Assembly: GCA_020632885.1 (NCBI GenBank)
Contig: JACKEQ010000008.1
Span: 62,001 to 126,000, forward strand
Reading direction: 5' to 3'
DNA: 64,000 bases
Source: Alphaproteobacteria bacterium
GTDB lineage: Bacteria; Myxococcota_A; UBA796; GCA-2862545
Shown here: piece by piece, positions 16,067 to 24,355 of the stretch
Numbering within the stretch: position 1 is the first letter of the stretch
Layout: every line of letters begins with the position of its first letter
The notes under the pieces: model-generated
The model's input: the letters and a program-made list of their open reading frames with translations, nothing else
What the model was told of the DNA's origin: nothing
Database searches by the model: none
Translations under genes and position numbers: made by a program

Positions 16067-16671
16067 GCGAGCAGCGGCCTCCGGAGCTCCGCATCGTCGA
16101 GGACGAAGAGGGGCAGTATGCCTGCCTCTACGACCAGGCGGCGTCCTCCCGCCAGAGCTGGATCGCTGTCGTCGGAGGCCAGCTCATCGCCGCGCTCGCC
16201 GGTGCACCGTTGGTGCTCGCTGGCGGGGAGGCATGGTTGCCGGGGGCCTTCGTGGCGTACCTCCTGGTCACCCTGGGGCTGCTCGTGGCCCTGTCCTTCA
16301 AGGTCCACACGCGCCTGGAGGTGCGGCCCCGCGCGCTCCACCTGACCCGCCAGCGCCTTCGGACCGCGAACCCCACGCGGGAGCAGGCCCGATCGGGCGC
16401 CCACGCATCGCTCACGTTGGGCCCGGACATCCCGGAGCGCATCGTTCCCTGGTCCGACATCACCCGGCTCGGGCACGACGACCACGCCGTGTGGTTCGAG
16501 CTGGAGGACGGCCAGCGCGAAGAGCTCGTGCTGGACGGCCACGCGCGCGCCGACGTGCTCCGCCTGTACGACCTGCTCGCCCCGATGTGGGAGCGGGCGC
16601 GCGAGTCGCTCACCGACGACGCCGAGCAGGCCCGACAGGCGCGCGCCCGGCTGGAGAGCGTGCGCCAGTAG
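16063..16671 (+). CDS. Unknown protein with two membrane helices
   Basis: 202 residues, coupled to topB by an ATGA overlap. Two adjacent hydrophobic segments (about 34-54 and 59-82) form a hairpin. The C-terminal domain (RLEVRPRALHLTR ... IPERIVPWSDITRLGHDD) reads like a bacterial PH-type domain. The extreme C-terminus is a charged helix. No enzymatic motif; function unknown. Three bases separate it from the convergent Sel1-repeat gene. Confidence 0.6.
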   Translation: MSEQRPPELRIVEDEEGQYACLYDQAASSRQSWIAVVGGQLIAALAGAPLVLAGGEAWLPGAFVAYLLVTLGLLVALSFKVHTRLEVRPRALHLTRQRLRTANPTREQARSGAHASLTLGPDIPERIVPWSDITRLGHDDHAVWFELEDGQREELVLDGHARADVLRLYDLLAPMWERARESLTDDAEQARQARARLESVRQ

Positions 16672-16674
16672 GCG

Positions 16675-18687
16675 TCAGTCCTCGGTCTGGAACGCGGGCC
16701 CGCGGCAGGCGATCGGGTCGTCGTTGCGGCAGCCGGCCGCCGTGAGCTCCTTGGCCCGCTTCTTCTCCTTCTTGCCGCCGATGCCGTTCCACAGCAGGTA
16801 GGCGAGCCGACGGTGGGCCTCGGTGTTCCCGAGCCCGACCGCACTCTCGAAGGAGCGACGCGCCTCGGCCTCGTCGCGGCCGAGCGTCTTGTCGAGGGCG
16901 AGCTTCCCGTGCCGCAGGCAGGCCTCCCCGATTCCGCGCTCGCACCCCATCTGGAGCAGCGCCTTCGCGCGGTCGCCGTCGCGGGCGATGTGCGTGCCCT
17001 CGTCGAGCAGCACGCCGGCCTTGTGGCATGCCGTGGGCAGCCCGGCGTCGCAGCCCGCCTGGTACATCACCACGGCGTCCGCCCAGTCGAGCTGCACGCC
17101 GACCCCTTCGGCCAGGAGGTCGCCGCGGCGCTCGCACGCCTGGCCCCAACCCTGGGTGCACGCCCACTTGTAGTAGCGGGCCGCCAGGGTGCGGTCCTTC
17201 TCGCCGCCCTTGCCGTTCTCGTACAGGTCGCCGAGCACGAAGCACGACTTGGCCGGCGACGTCTCGTCCTTGCAGGACTGGCGGAGCAGGGCGCGCGCCC
17301 GCGGCTGGTTCGCGAGCCCCTGGTCGCTGTCGAGGAGCGCCAGGCCGAGCTCGCTGCACGCGCTCGCCATGTCGGCCCGCGAGCACGCCACCTCGAAGGC
17401 GTAGAGCTCGTCCTGCACGGTCGCGTCGAGGCGATCGGTGAGCACCATCTCGGCCAGGCTGGCGCACGCGGGCACCTGGTTCACCGCGCACGCCTTGCGC
17501 AGCTCCCGCGCGGCGGCCGCGTCGTCGCCCGCCTCGAGGGCGAGCTGGCCGCCCTTGGCACACGAGCGACCGTCGCCGAGGTCACAGGCGAGATCGAGGA
17601 GCTGGCGGGTGCGCCCGGCCACGGGCTCCTGCCGGACGCCGTTCAGGTAGGACGTGGCGAGCTCGAAGCAGGCCTCCACGCCACCCAGGGTGCACGCGCG
17701 GGCGATCTGGTCCTGCTCGCGGGCGGTGTCGTTCATCAGGAGCGCCTGCTCCACGCACCCGGCGGGGTCGCCGGCCGCGCAGGCACGGTTGGCGAAGGTG
17801 GCAGCCTGGTCGGGGCTCGCCTTGGTCTTCAGGCCCGTGCGGTAGACCTTCGCGAGCACGGAGCAGGACGCCGCCTCGCCGAGCTCGCAGGCGTCGGTCC
17901 AGCGCTTGAGACCGAGGCGCGGATCGGCCTTCACGCCGAGCTCGTTGAACAGGATGGTGCCGTAGTCGTAGCAGGCCGTGGCGTTCTTCTTCCCGTCGCA
18001 GAGCGCCTTGTAGCGGCGGGCGGCGGCCCGGAAGAGCTCGCCGTCGCTCGTGGGCACGGCCTTCGCTTCGAGCGCCCAGCCCCAGGCCACGCAGGCGTCG
18101 TCGTCGCCGCCATCGCAGGCCTTCTCGAGGTCCGAAGACGCCTTCTCCAGGGTCGGTCGCGTGCCGTCCTTCCAGGAGGGCGCCTTGCACGCGAGCGCCC
18201 AACCGCTCGCGCAAGCCGCGTTCAGCCGCTGCTCGAGCAGCTCGTCGGTGAGCGTGAAGCCGCGTCGCGAGAACACGCGATCGAGGAGCTGGAGATTGCT
18301 GAGCTCGGCGGGCAGCTCGAGCTTCAGCGGCGCGCCGGAGGCCATGGGCGCGGGAGCTGGTGGCGTGGCAGCGCCGGTGGCCCCGACCAGACAGGAGAAC
18401 GTGGCCTTGGCCGAGCACAGCCACTCCTTCTCCTCGAAGCCGCCCTGTTGGCAGGTGCAGGCCCCGAAGACGACGGGCCCATCGATCGTTCCGCGATCGC
18501 GCTCGCAAAGCGTCGCGGCGGTCTGGCGCGCATCCGTCTGCGCAGCGGTGCACGCCGCATCTCGCTCGGGGAGGTACTTCCCGGAGGATCCGGTGAGGTC
18601 CATCGCTTTGCGTTCCTCCCCGGCGAACGCCGTGATCGACAGCGCGGCGGCCAGGAGGAGGGTGGGGATTCTGCGGGGGATAGGCAT
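16675..18687 (-). CDS. Secreted Sel1-repeat, Cys-rich protein (Hcp-like)
   Basis: 670 residues with a signal peptide (PTLLLAAALSITAFA). From about residue 180 on, roughly a dozen Sel1-like units follow, each with a conserved A-C-x(2)-G-(x)-(A)-C pattern (for example ACDGGDDDACVAWGWAL, ACELGEAASCSVLAKVY, ACTLGGVEACFELATSY). The paired cysteines seven to nine residues apart are typical of Helicobacter cysteine-rich proteins, where each repeat holds a disulphide. Such solenoids bind partner proteins in the envelope. AGGAG sits six bases before the ATG. The C-terminus (KKEKKRAKELTAAGCR) is basic. Confidence 0.8.
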   Translation of the reverse strand: MPIPRRIPTLLLAAALSITAFAGEERKAMDLTGSSGKYLPERDAACTAAQTDARQTAATLCERDRGTIDGPVVFGACTCQQGGFEEKEWLCSAKATFSCLVGATGAATPPAPAPMASGAPLKLELPAELSNLQLLDRVFSRRGFTLTDELLEQRLNAACASGWALACKAPSWKDGTRPTLEKASSDLEKACDGGDDDACVAWGWALEAKAVPTSDGELFRAAARRYKALCDGKKNATACYDYGTILFNELGVKADPRLGLKRWTDACELGEAASCSVLAKVYRTGLKTKASPDQAATFANRACAAGDPAGCVEQALLMNDTAREQDQIARACTLGGVEACFELATSYLNGVRQEPVAGRTRQLLDLACDLGDGRSCAKGGQLALEAGDDAAAARELRKACAVNQVPACASLAEMVLTDRLDATVQDELYAFEVACSRADMASACSELGLALLDSDQGLANQPRARALLRQSCKDETSPAKSCFVLGDLYENGKGGEKDRTLAARYYKWACTQGWGQACERRGDLLAEGVGVQLDWADAVVMYQAGCDAGLPTACHKAGVLLDEGTHIARDGDRAKALLQMGCERGIGEACLRHGKLALDKTLGRDEAEARRSFESAVGLGNTEAHRRLAYLLWNGIGGKKEKKRAKELTAAGCRNDDPIACRGPAFQTED

Positions 18688-18772
18688 CGGGCTCCTTGTC
18701 TCGCTATCCGAGGGGCCGCATTCTCCTACACCTGGGCCCGGCATTGCACTCCAAAGGGCTCGGGAGGGAAGC

Positions 18773-19000
18773 ATGCGGCGATTCGAGTACCTGGTCGTGT
18801 TCATGAAGGACGATCGGGTGTTGACGGCGAACGGGAACTGGCAGGGCGAGGTCGCGCAGGGTGAGCCCGGCGCGGAGGAGAGCTGCCCGAGCCTGTTCGC
18901 GTGGTTGGCCGAAGCGGGCGCCCAGGGCTGGGAGATGGTGGCCGTGGACCCCGAGGAGACCGGCACCGCCCAGCTCTACTTCAAGCGCACCCACGGCTGA
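18773..19000 (+). CDS. Small DUF4177-like protein
   Basis: 75 residues, preceded by GGGAGGGAA at a good distance. FEYLVVFMKDD at the start, LAEAGAQGWEMVAVDP in the middle and AQLYFKR at the end match the pattern of DUF4177-type small proteins (strand, helix, QGWEM-V, strand, FKR). The function of that family is unknown. Its stop is two bases from the convergent GPP34 gene. Confidence 0.65.
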   Translation: MRRFEYLVVFMKDDRVLTANGNWQGEVAQGEPGAEESCPSLFAWLAEAGAQGWEMVAVDPEETGTAQLYFKRTHG

Positions 19001-19002
19001 CG

Positions 19003-19638
19003 CTACTCGAGCAGCCCCTGCCGATCGAGGATCCGCGCGTGGACCGTGCGGCTGATCGGGTCGCGGGCGCGCACCCAGGCGGCCGCGGTGCGGGCGTCTC
19101 CGCGCTCGCTCGGGGGGAGGAGCACCGGCCAGAGATCCAGGGCGTCCGCGAGGGCGACGAGGACCCCGTGCCGGCGGGGGGCCGTGGCCACCCGGGCGAC
19201 CGTGGCGCGCACGACCTCCACCATGGCCCGCTCGTCGTCGGACGTGCCGTGGGCGAGCGGGGTGTCCTCGAGCTCCAGCCGATCGATGGCGCCGAGCATC
19301 AGGGCGCCCCGAGCCACGAGGGACGCTTCGACCCGCCCGCGCAGGTCGTGGACGTGGGCCTCGAGGGTGGTGAGCAGGGCGTCGAGCTCGAAGTGGCTGG
19401 AGGGGATGGACCCTCGGGCAGTGGCTCGCAGCCCGTCCAGGAGGGGCGTGCTGTTCGGGGAGACGCCCGTCCAGGAGGCGAGACCCTCGCGGGTGACCTC
19501 CAGGTGGCCCCGCAGCTGCCACTCGGCGACGACCGCGCCGCGCAGGGCGTCCGGGAGGCCCAGCCACGCGCGGCTGTGCACCGTGCCGCGGTCGTCGTGG
19601 AGGGCGAAGAGCAGGAGGGACTCGTGAAGCGTGAGCAT
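19003..19638 (-). CDS. GPP34 (Golgi phosphoprotein 3) family protein
   Basis: 211 residues, all-helical and soluble. The N-terminus MLTLHESLLLFALHDDRGTV, then GLPDALRGAVVAEWQLRGHLEV, fits the start of the GPP34/Vps74 domain. In eukaryotes this domain binds phosphatidylinositol 4-phosphate and glycosyltransferases; bacterial members are known but uncharacterised. GGAG lies six bases before the ATG. Its promoter region is shared head-to-head with the HEAT-like gene (39 bases). The family call rests on the N-terminal half. Confidence 0.6.
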   Translation of the reverse strand: MLTLHESLLLFALHDDRGTVHSRAWLGLPDALRGAVVAEWQLRGHLEVTREGLASWTGVSPNSTPLLDGLRATARGSIPSSHFELDALLTTLEAHVHDLRGRVEASLVARGALMLGAIDRLELEDTPLAHGTSDDERAMVEVVRATVARVATAPRRHGVLVALADALDLWPVLLPPSERGDARTAAAWVRARDPISRTVHARILDRQGLLE

Positions 19639-19665
19639 CGGGGGCTCCGGGGAGGGTGCCGATGC

Positions 19666-19671
19666 TAACCT
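19666..19671 (+). promoter_or_regulatory. -10-like hexamer, probable leaderless transcript
   Basis: TAACCT lies six bases before the GTG at 19678. The only GGAGG is more than 20 bases upstream, too far for initiation at this start. Confidence 0.35.
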
Positions 19672-19677
19672 GCCGGC

Positions 19678-20859
19678 GTGTGGTCCCTGCTCGCCTGTCT
19701 CTCCGCGCTCGCCGACGACGCCGTCCTGCACGTGGCCGTGCACCAGGAGGCGGGGTCGATCTACGAGGTGGCGGCGGACGGGGCCGCGGGCCAGTGCCGG
19801 GTGCTCGGCCTCTCGAGGATCGCATGTCCGGCGGACGGGCCCGTCGTGTTCCGCTGGGGTGGCGCGGACGGCTGGGCGCTGCACGGTGATCGATCCGTCG
19901 TGCCGGGTGCCGAGGGCGTGGCGTTCGTGCTCCCACCGGACGGGAGCCGGGACGCCGAGCGCGAGCGCCTCCGGGAGCCCACCCTGCAGGCCGTGCAGGA
20001 CGTCTTCCTCCGCACGGGCGCCAACCCCGTGCGTCCGCCGTCCCCGGACCTCTTCGGCGACCTGGTCGCCCTCGGGGCCCACGACGACTGGCGGATCCGC
20101 GCGCTGGTCGTGGACGCGCTGGTCCCGTGGGTGCGCCACACCGCGTCGGACCCGTTCCCCCCGGACGCGCCGAGCCTGCTGCCCGAGGGCCTGGTGCTCC
20201 AGCTCGCCGCGGACCCCGCACCCCAGGTGCGGCGTCGGGTGGCCCGGTTGATCCGCGAGATGCGGGGGGGCGACCCGCGGGCGGAGGAGGCCCGTCGCGC
20301 GACGGAGGCCTTCCGCGACGACCGCGACAAGCGGGTGCGCAAGCTCGCGACCGTGCTCCAGACCACCCAGGCGACCGAGGGCATGACGGACCCTCTGGAG
20401 GCCTGGCTGGCCGCCCTGTCCCGCGTGCCCGAGCCGGGTCCGGTGGGGCGGGCGGCGTGCAAGGCGCTGGCGACCCTCCACGACCACGTCCCGCCCGGCA
20501 GCGTCGACCCCGACCGCGCGGTGGCCCTCGTCATCGCGCACCACCCCGAGAAGGCGTGGGCCGTGTGGGGCGCCTGGAAGGCAGAGGTCCCGTTCCACCC
20601 GGCCCGGGCGCGCTATCTGCTCGGGTCCACGCTGAACCTCTCGATGGGCCTGCTGCGCCAGTGGGCCACCGACGACCCCGTGGGCCTCGCGGCGGTGCTC
20701 TCGGACTGGGAGCCCACCCTGCCGCACTCCGACCGCTTCGGCGTCATCGCCCGCTGGCTCGAGGGGAGGGTGGAGGACCCCGTGCTCCTGCACGTCCTCA
20801 CCTGGGACGGGACGGCTGACACATTGTCAGGCCTCCCAGAGCCCACCCCGGAGCAATGA
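19678..20859 (+). CDS. Exported HEAT-repeat-like protein
   Basis: 393 residues from a GTG start. The first dozen residues (MWSLLACLSALA) look like a short signal peptide. From about residue 120 the sequence is helical with HEAT-like units, for example DDWRIRALVVDALVPWV, PAPQVRRRVARLIREM and RDKRVRKLATVLQTT. This implies a scaffold or adaptor. Its last codons contain the first of two palindromes that probably control the downstream secretion operon. It might share function with that operon, but nothing in the sequence shows this. Confidence 0.6.
   Translation: MWSLLACLSALADDAVLHVAVHQEAGSIYEVAADGAAGQCRVLGLSRIACPADGPVVFRWGGADGWALHGDRSVVPGAEGVAFVLPPDGSRDAERERLREPTLQAVQDVFLRTGANPVRPPSPDLFGDLVALGAHDDWRIRALVVDALVPWVRHTASDPFPPDAPSLLPEGLVLQLAADPAPQVRRRVARLIREMRGGDPRAEEARRATEAFRDDRDKRVRKLATVLQTTQATEGMTDPLEAWLAALSRVPEPGPVGRAACKALATLHDHVPPGSVDPDRAVALVIAHHPEKAWAVWGAWKAEVPFHPARARYLLGSTLNLSMGLLRQWATDDPVGLAAVLSDWEPTLPHSDRFGVIARWLEGRVEDPVLLHVLTWDGTADTLSGLPEPTPEQ
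20816..20830 (+). promoter_or_regulatory. Upstream activator palindrome 1 of the gsp operon
   Basis: CTGACA-CAT-TGTCAG, a perfect 6-3-6 palindrome inside the 3' end of the HEAT-like gene. Its core TGACACATTGTC matches the second site at 20857-20868 in 11 of 12 positions. The centres (20823 and 20863) are 40 bp apart, near four helical turns. Position, about 100 bp before the -24 element, fits a sigma-54 enhancer-binding protein dimer site. Confidence 0.6.
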
Positions 20860-20869
20860 CACGTTGTCC
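20857..20869 (+). promoter_or_regulatory. Upstream activator palindrome 2 of the gsp operon
   Basis: TGACA-CGT-TGTCC, the same core as site 1 with one arm mismatch. Its centre is about 60 bp before the -24 element. Confidence 0.55.
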
Positions 20870-20921
20870 GTCCGGCGCTCCCAGGACGCCCGAGATCGGC
20901 GTTCCTACGATCCGAATTCCT

Positions 20922-20937
20922 CGGCACGGTTCTTGCT
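20922..20937 (+). promoter_or_regulatory. Sigma-54 (RpoN) promoter of the gsp operon
   Basis: CGGCACGGTTCTTGCT has the invariant GG (20923-20924) and GC (20935-20936) exactly ten bases apart and matches the -24/-12 consensus TGGCAC-N5-TTGC at all but the first position. Transcription would start near 20948, leaving a 20-base leader with GGAG before the gspC ATG. Two paired palindromes upstream supply the activator sites such promoters need. Confidence 0.75.
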
Positions 20938-20967
20938 CTACGGGTTGCAGGAGACCACGGAGCCCCG

Positions 20968-21891
20968 ATGTCCCGCACCTTCCCCCTCGTCGTCCTCGGC
21001 CTCGCCACCGTCCTCGGTGTGGGGCTCGGCATGGGCTCGAGCACCGCGTTGCGCCGCCTGGTCGCCGTCCCCGACGGTGAGGTCCCCGAGCTGAACGCCG
21101 GTGGTGGCGGCCCCGTGGCCCGCGCCAACACCGCGGCGGCCCCGCGCACGCCGGCGGTGAAGCGCACCTCCGACATGGACTACCTGCAGGGCATCCTCTG
21201 CCGGAACCTCTTCGACCCCGCCAAGGTGGGCCAGTGCCCCATCAAGGAGGAGAAGGGACCCGACGACAGGGAGACCATCACCGAGCTGAACGTCACGCTG
21301 CTCGGCACCCTCGTCGCGGAGCCGGCCGTGTTCTCGTCGGCCCTGATCCTCGAGGACGGCCAGGAGCGGGCCATCGGCTACAGCCTGCACGACAAGATCC
21401 ACGACGCCGAGATCATCGCCATCGAGAAGAAGCTCGTTCGCCTGAAGCGCGGTGATGGCAAGGAGGAGATCCTCACGATGGACGAGGACGCTCCGCAGCC
21501 CAAGCGGAACGGGCCCGCACCCGCGGCCGCCGAGGAGTCGGGCGACGACGAGGTCAACAAGGTGAGCGAGACCGAGTACGAGATCGACTCGGCGGTGCTC
21601 GACAAGTACCTCTCGGACCTCGAGGGCCTGTCGCGCATGGGCCGCGCCCTCCTGCACCGCGGTCCGGACGGCGAGTTCGACGGCTACCGCCTCTCGGCCA
21701 TCCGCCGGAACACCATCGCGGACAAGCTCGGCATCCGGAACGGCGACATCGTTCACGCGGTCAACGGCAAGCCGCTCAACAGCATGACGTCCGCCATGGA
21801 CGCCTACAACACCATGCAGAACGAGAAGGCCTTCAGCTTCGAGGTCACCCGGCGCGGTCAGAAGATGACCATGCAGTACTCGGTGAAGTGA
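20968..21891 (+). CDS. gspC: Type II secretion inner-membrane protein GspC
   Basis: 307 residues. GspC links the inner-membrane platform to the secretin. One N-terminal membrane helix (about 6-26) is followed by a periplasmic HR domain (YLQGILCRNLFDP ... LNVTLLGTLVAEPAVFSSALI) with a Cys pair. An acidic linker then leads to a C-terminal PDZ domain (LSAIRRNTIADKLGIRNGDIVHAVNGKPL). The HR domain normally contacts the N0 domain of GspD. ATG with GGAG five bases upstream. It is first in a 12-gene operon and is separated from gspD by 64 bases without a visible hairpin. Confidence 0.92.
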   Translation: MSRTFPLVVLGLATVLGVGLGMGSSTALRRLVAVPDGEVPELNAGGGGPVARANTAAAPRTPAVKRTSDMDYLQGILCRNLFDPAKVGQCPIKEEKGPDDRETITELNVTLLGTLVAEPAVFSSALILEDGQERAIGYSLHDKIHDAEIIAIEKKLVRLKRGDGKEEILTMDEDAPQPKRNGPAPAAAEESGDDEVNKVSETEYEIDSAVLDKYLSDLEGLSRMGRALLHRGPDGEFDGYRLSAIRRNTIADKLGIRNGDIVHAVNGKPLNSMTSAMDAYNTMQNEKAFSFEVTRRGQKMTMQYSVK

Positions 21892-21955
21892 CCTGTCCTT
21901 TCGGCCAGGACCCCCCTTTCCACACGCCCTCCCGGGCCCCTTCGAGATTGACGCA

Positions 21956-24355
21956 TTGACCCTCCGACCCGCCCGCATCCTCGGCCGCACGCTCGTCGCG
22001 GTGGCCGCGCTCACGAGCCTCCCGGCCTTCGCTCAGGACGACCCCGAGCCGACGACCATCACGCCCAGCGACCGCAACAAGCCCGAGCTCATCGGCCAGG
22101 GCATGTACGAGCTGGACTTCGTGGACAAGACCCTCTACGACTTCACCGTCTGGATCGCCGATCTCAAGCGGATGAACTTCGTGATCGGCGACCCCAAGGA
22201 CCTCCAGGGAAAGAAGGTCACGATCATCAGCCACAAGAAGGTCTCGGTGGGTGCGGTCTTCGAGGCCTACCTGGCGGCCCTCGAGGTGAACGGGTTCTCG
22301 CTGTCGGTCTCGGGCACCAACGCCAAGATCGTGAAGGCGGGTGACGCCTCGCAGTACCCGATCCCGGTGAACAAGGGCGGGGACATCCCGTACTCCGACC
22401 GCATCGTCACGCAGCTCATCCCGCTCGAGAACGTCAGCGTGGGGGACGTGAACAACATCATCACGGGCATGGCGTCCCCGGGTGCGAAGGTGGTGGCGTA
22501 CAACCCCGCCAACACCGTGATCATCACGGACGTCGCCCACAACCTCCGCAAGATCTACGAGGTCCTCTCGGAGCTCGACGTCGCGGCCCCCAAGAGCACC
22601 CTCGAGATCGTGCCCGTGAACCACGCGGACGCGGCGGAGATCAAGCAGCTCATCGAGGAGCTCTACGGCACCGCGGAGTCCGCCGGGACGAACAACGCGG
22701 CCACCGCGCGGAACAACCGCCGGAACCGCAGGGCCCCGCGCAACCAGGAGCCGCAGACCGAGGCCACCACGGCCGGCAAGGCGGCGAAGTACATCGACAA
22801 GGTCCTGGCCGACGAGCGCACGAACAGCCTGATCGTGCTCGCGAACGAGCAGGGCCACCAGACCGTGCGCGACCTCCTCGAGAAGCTCGACGTCGACTCC
22901 ACCGGCCTCAACGAGTCGCGGATCTACGTCGTGCGCCTCGAGAACGCCAAGGCCGACGAGGTCTCCAGCGTGCTCCAGGAGCTGTCGAACGGCGGTCGTG
23001 GCGGCGGGCAGACCAACAACCGCAACAACGCGGCCGCGAACAACCGCAACAACGCGGCCAACGCGAGGAACCGGAACGCTGCCGCCAACGCGGCCGCCAC
23101 GACCGACGAAGAGGGCTCGGGTGCCATCGCGGCCTTCGACTCCGGGATGCGCATCGCGTCGGACGAGAACACCAACTCCCTCGTGATCATCGCGCGTCCC
23201 GCGGACTACGAGGTCGTGAAGAAGGTCATCGACGAGCTCGACATGGAGCGCCGTCAGGTCTTCGTGGACGCCACCATCCTCGAGATCGCGAGCGAGGACA
23301 CGTTCCAGTTCGGCATCGCGGCGCACCTCCCGTCCCAGCCCAACGGCAACACCACCGCCTTCGCGGGCGCCCAGCTCGAGTCGAGCTCCCTCGGCCTCAC
23401 GCAGGACGCCCTGTCCGGGCTTGCGGTCGGCGTGTTCGGGCCCCTCGTGTCGGTGCCGATCAACACGGGCCTCGGCGTGCAGAACATCGACGTGCCGGCC
23501 TTCGGCATCGCGCTCAACGCGCTGCGCACGAACAACAACATCAACATCGTGAGCAACCCGACGCTGATGACCCTCGACAACGAGGAGGCCACCATCATCG
23601 TCGGTCGGAAGGTGCCGTTCCCCACGCAGTCCACGGTGAACCAGCTCACGGGCATCCCGATCCAGAGCTTCAACCGCCAGGACGTCGCCATCACGCTCAC
23701 CGTGACCCCGCGGATCAACTCCAGCAACCAGGTGACGCTCGAGATCACCGTCGAGGTGCAGGAGCTCGAGGAGGAGATCACGGCCGGCGCGGGACCCACG
23801 ACCTCCCAGCGGAAGGTCGAGACGGTCGTGCTCGTGGGCGACAACCAGACCGCCGTGCTCGGGGGTCTCGTGGCCAACACCACCACCAAGGCCGAGACCA
23901 AGCTCCCCGTGCTCGGCGATCTCCCGCTCGTGGGCGTGCTGTTCCGCGGCTCGCGCGACCGCTCGCGGAAGTCGAACCTGATGGTGTTCCTGACGCCGCA
24001 CATCATCGACGACCCCGAGGACATCGTGGAGGTCCAGCGCGTCAAGGAGGCCCAGCGCCAGGAGTTCCTGCGCCGCTTCTACGGCCGGTCGCGCGACGAG
24101 CAGCTCGAGGAGCTCCAGCGCCTGATGCAGTTCAGCATCAACTACGTCGACGAGCCGAGCGTCTGGCGCGGGCCCACCGTCATCCCGTCGGACTGGGATC
24201 AGGAGAGCCGCCCGCTGTCCGACGAGACGATCCGGGCCCTCGAGGACGCCCAGCGCGACGCCGGCGAGCTGCCCGCGGAGCCCCCGGTCGACGACGACCC
24301 CATGGGCGAGCCCCCGCCGCCCGTCGCCATCCCCGTCGACGACGGAGGGGAGTGA
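21956..24355 (+). CDS. gspD: Type II secretion outer-membrane secretin GspD
   Basis: 799 residues; it forms the outer-membrane channel. A signal peptide (LVAVAALTSLPAFAQ) precedes the N0 domain (YELDFVDKTLYDFTVWIADL), N1-N3 repeats (PLENVSVGDVNNIITGM, IVPVNHADAAEIKQLIEEL, VVRLENAKADEVSSVLQEL) and the secretin core (NNINIVSNPTLMTLDNEEA ... VLGDLPLVGVLFRG). N1-N3 loops carry Asn/Arg/Ala-rich low-complexity inserts (about residues 243-262 and 345-383). An acidic, Pro-rich tail replaces a clear pilotin-binding S domain. The TTG start lacks a strong ribosome site. The stop shares one base with gspE. Confidence 0.93.
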   Translation: MTLRPARILGRTLVAVAALTSLPAFAQDDPEPTTITPSDRNKPELIGQGMYELDFVDKTLYDFTVWIADLKRMNFVIGDPKDLQGKKVTIISHKKVSVGAVFEAYLAALEVNGFSLSVSGTNAKIVKAGDASQYPIPVNKGGDIPYSDRIVTQLIPLENVSVGDVNNIITGMASPGAKVVAYNPANTVIITDVAHNLRKIYEVLSELDVAAPKSTLEIVPVNHADAAEIKQLIEELYGTAESAGTNNAATARNNRRNRRAPRNQEPQTEATTAGKAAKYIDKVLADERTNSLIVLANEQGHQTVRDLLEKLDVDSTGLNESRIYVVRLENAKADEVSSVLQELSNGGRGGGQTNNRNNAAANNRNNAANARNRNAAANAAATTDEEGSGAIAAFDSGMRIASDENTNSLVIIARPADYEVVKKVIDELDMERRQVFVDATILEIASEDTFQFGIAAHLPSQPNGNTTAFAGAQLESSSLGLTQDALSGLAVGVFGPLVSVPINTGLGVQNIDVPAFGIALNALRTNNNINIVSNPTLMTLDNEEATIIVGRKVPFPTQSTVNQLTGIPIQSFNRQDVAITLTVTPRINSSNQVTLEITVEVQELEEEITAGAGPTTSQRKVETVVLVGDNQTAVLGGLVANTTTKAETKLPVLGDLPLVGVLFRGSRDRSRKSNLMVFLTPHIIDDPEDIVEVQRVKEAQRQEFLRRFYGRSRDEQLEELQRLMQFSINYVDEPSVWRGPTVIPSDWDQESRPLSDETIRALEDAQRDAGELPAEPPVDDDPMGEPPPPVAIPVDDGGE

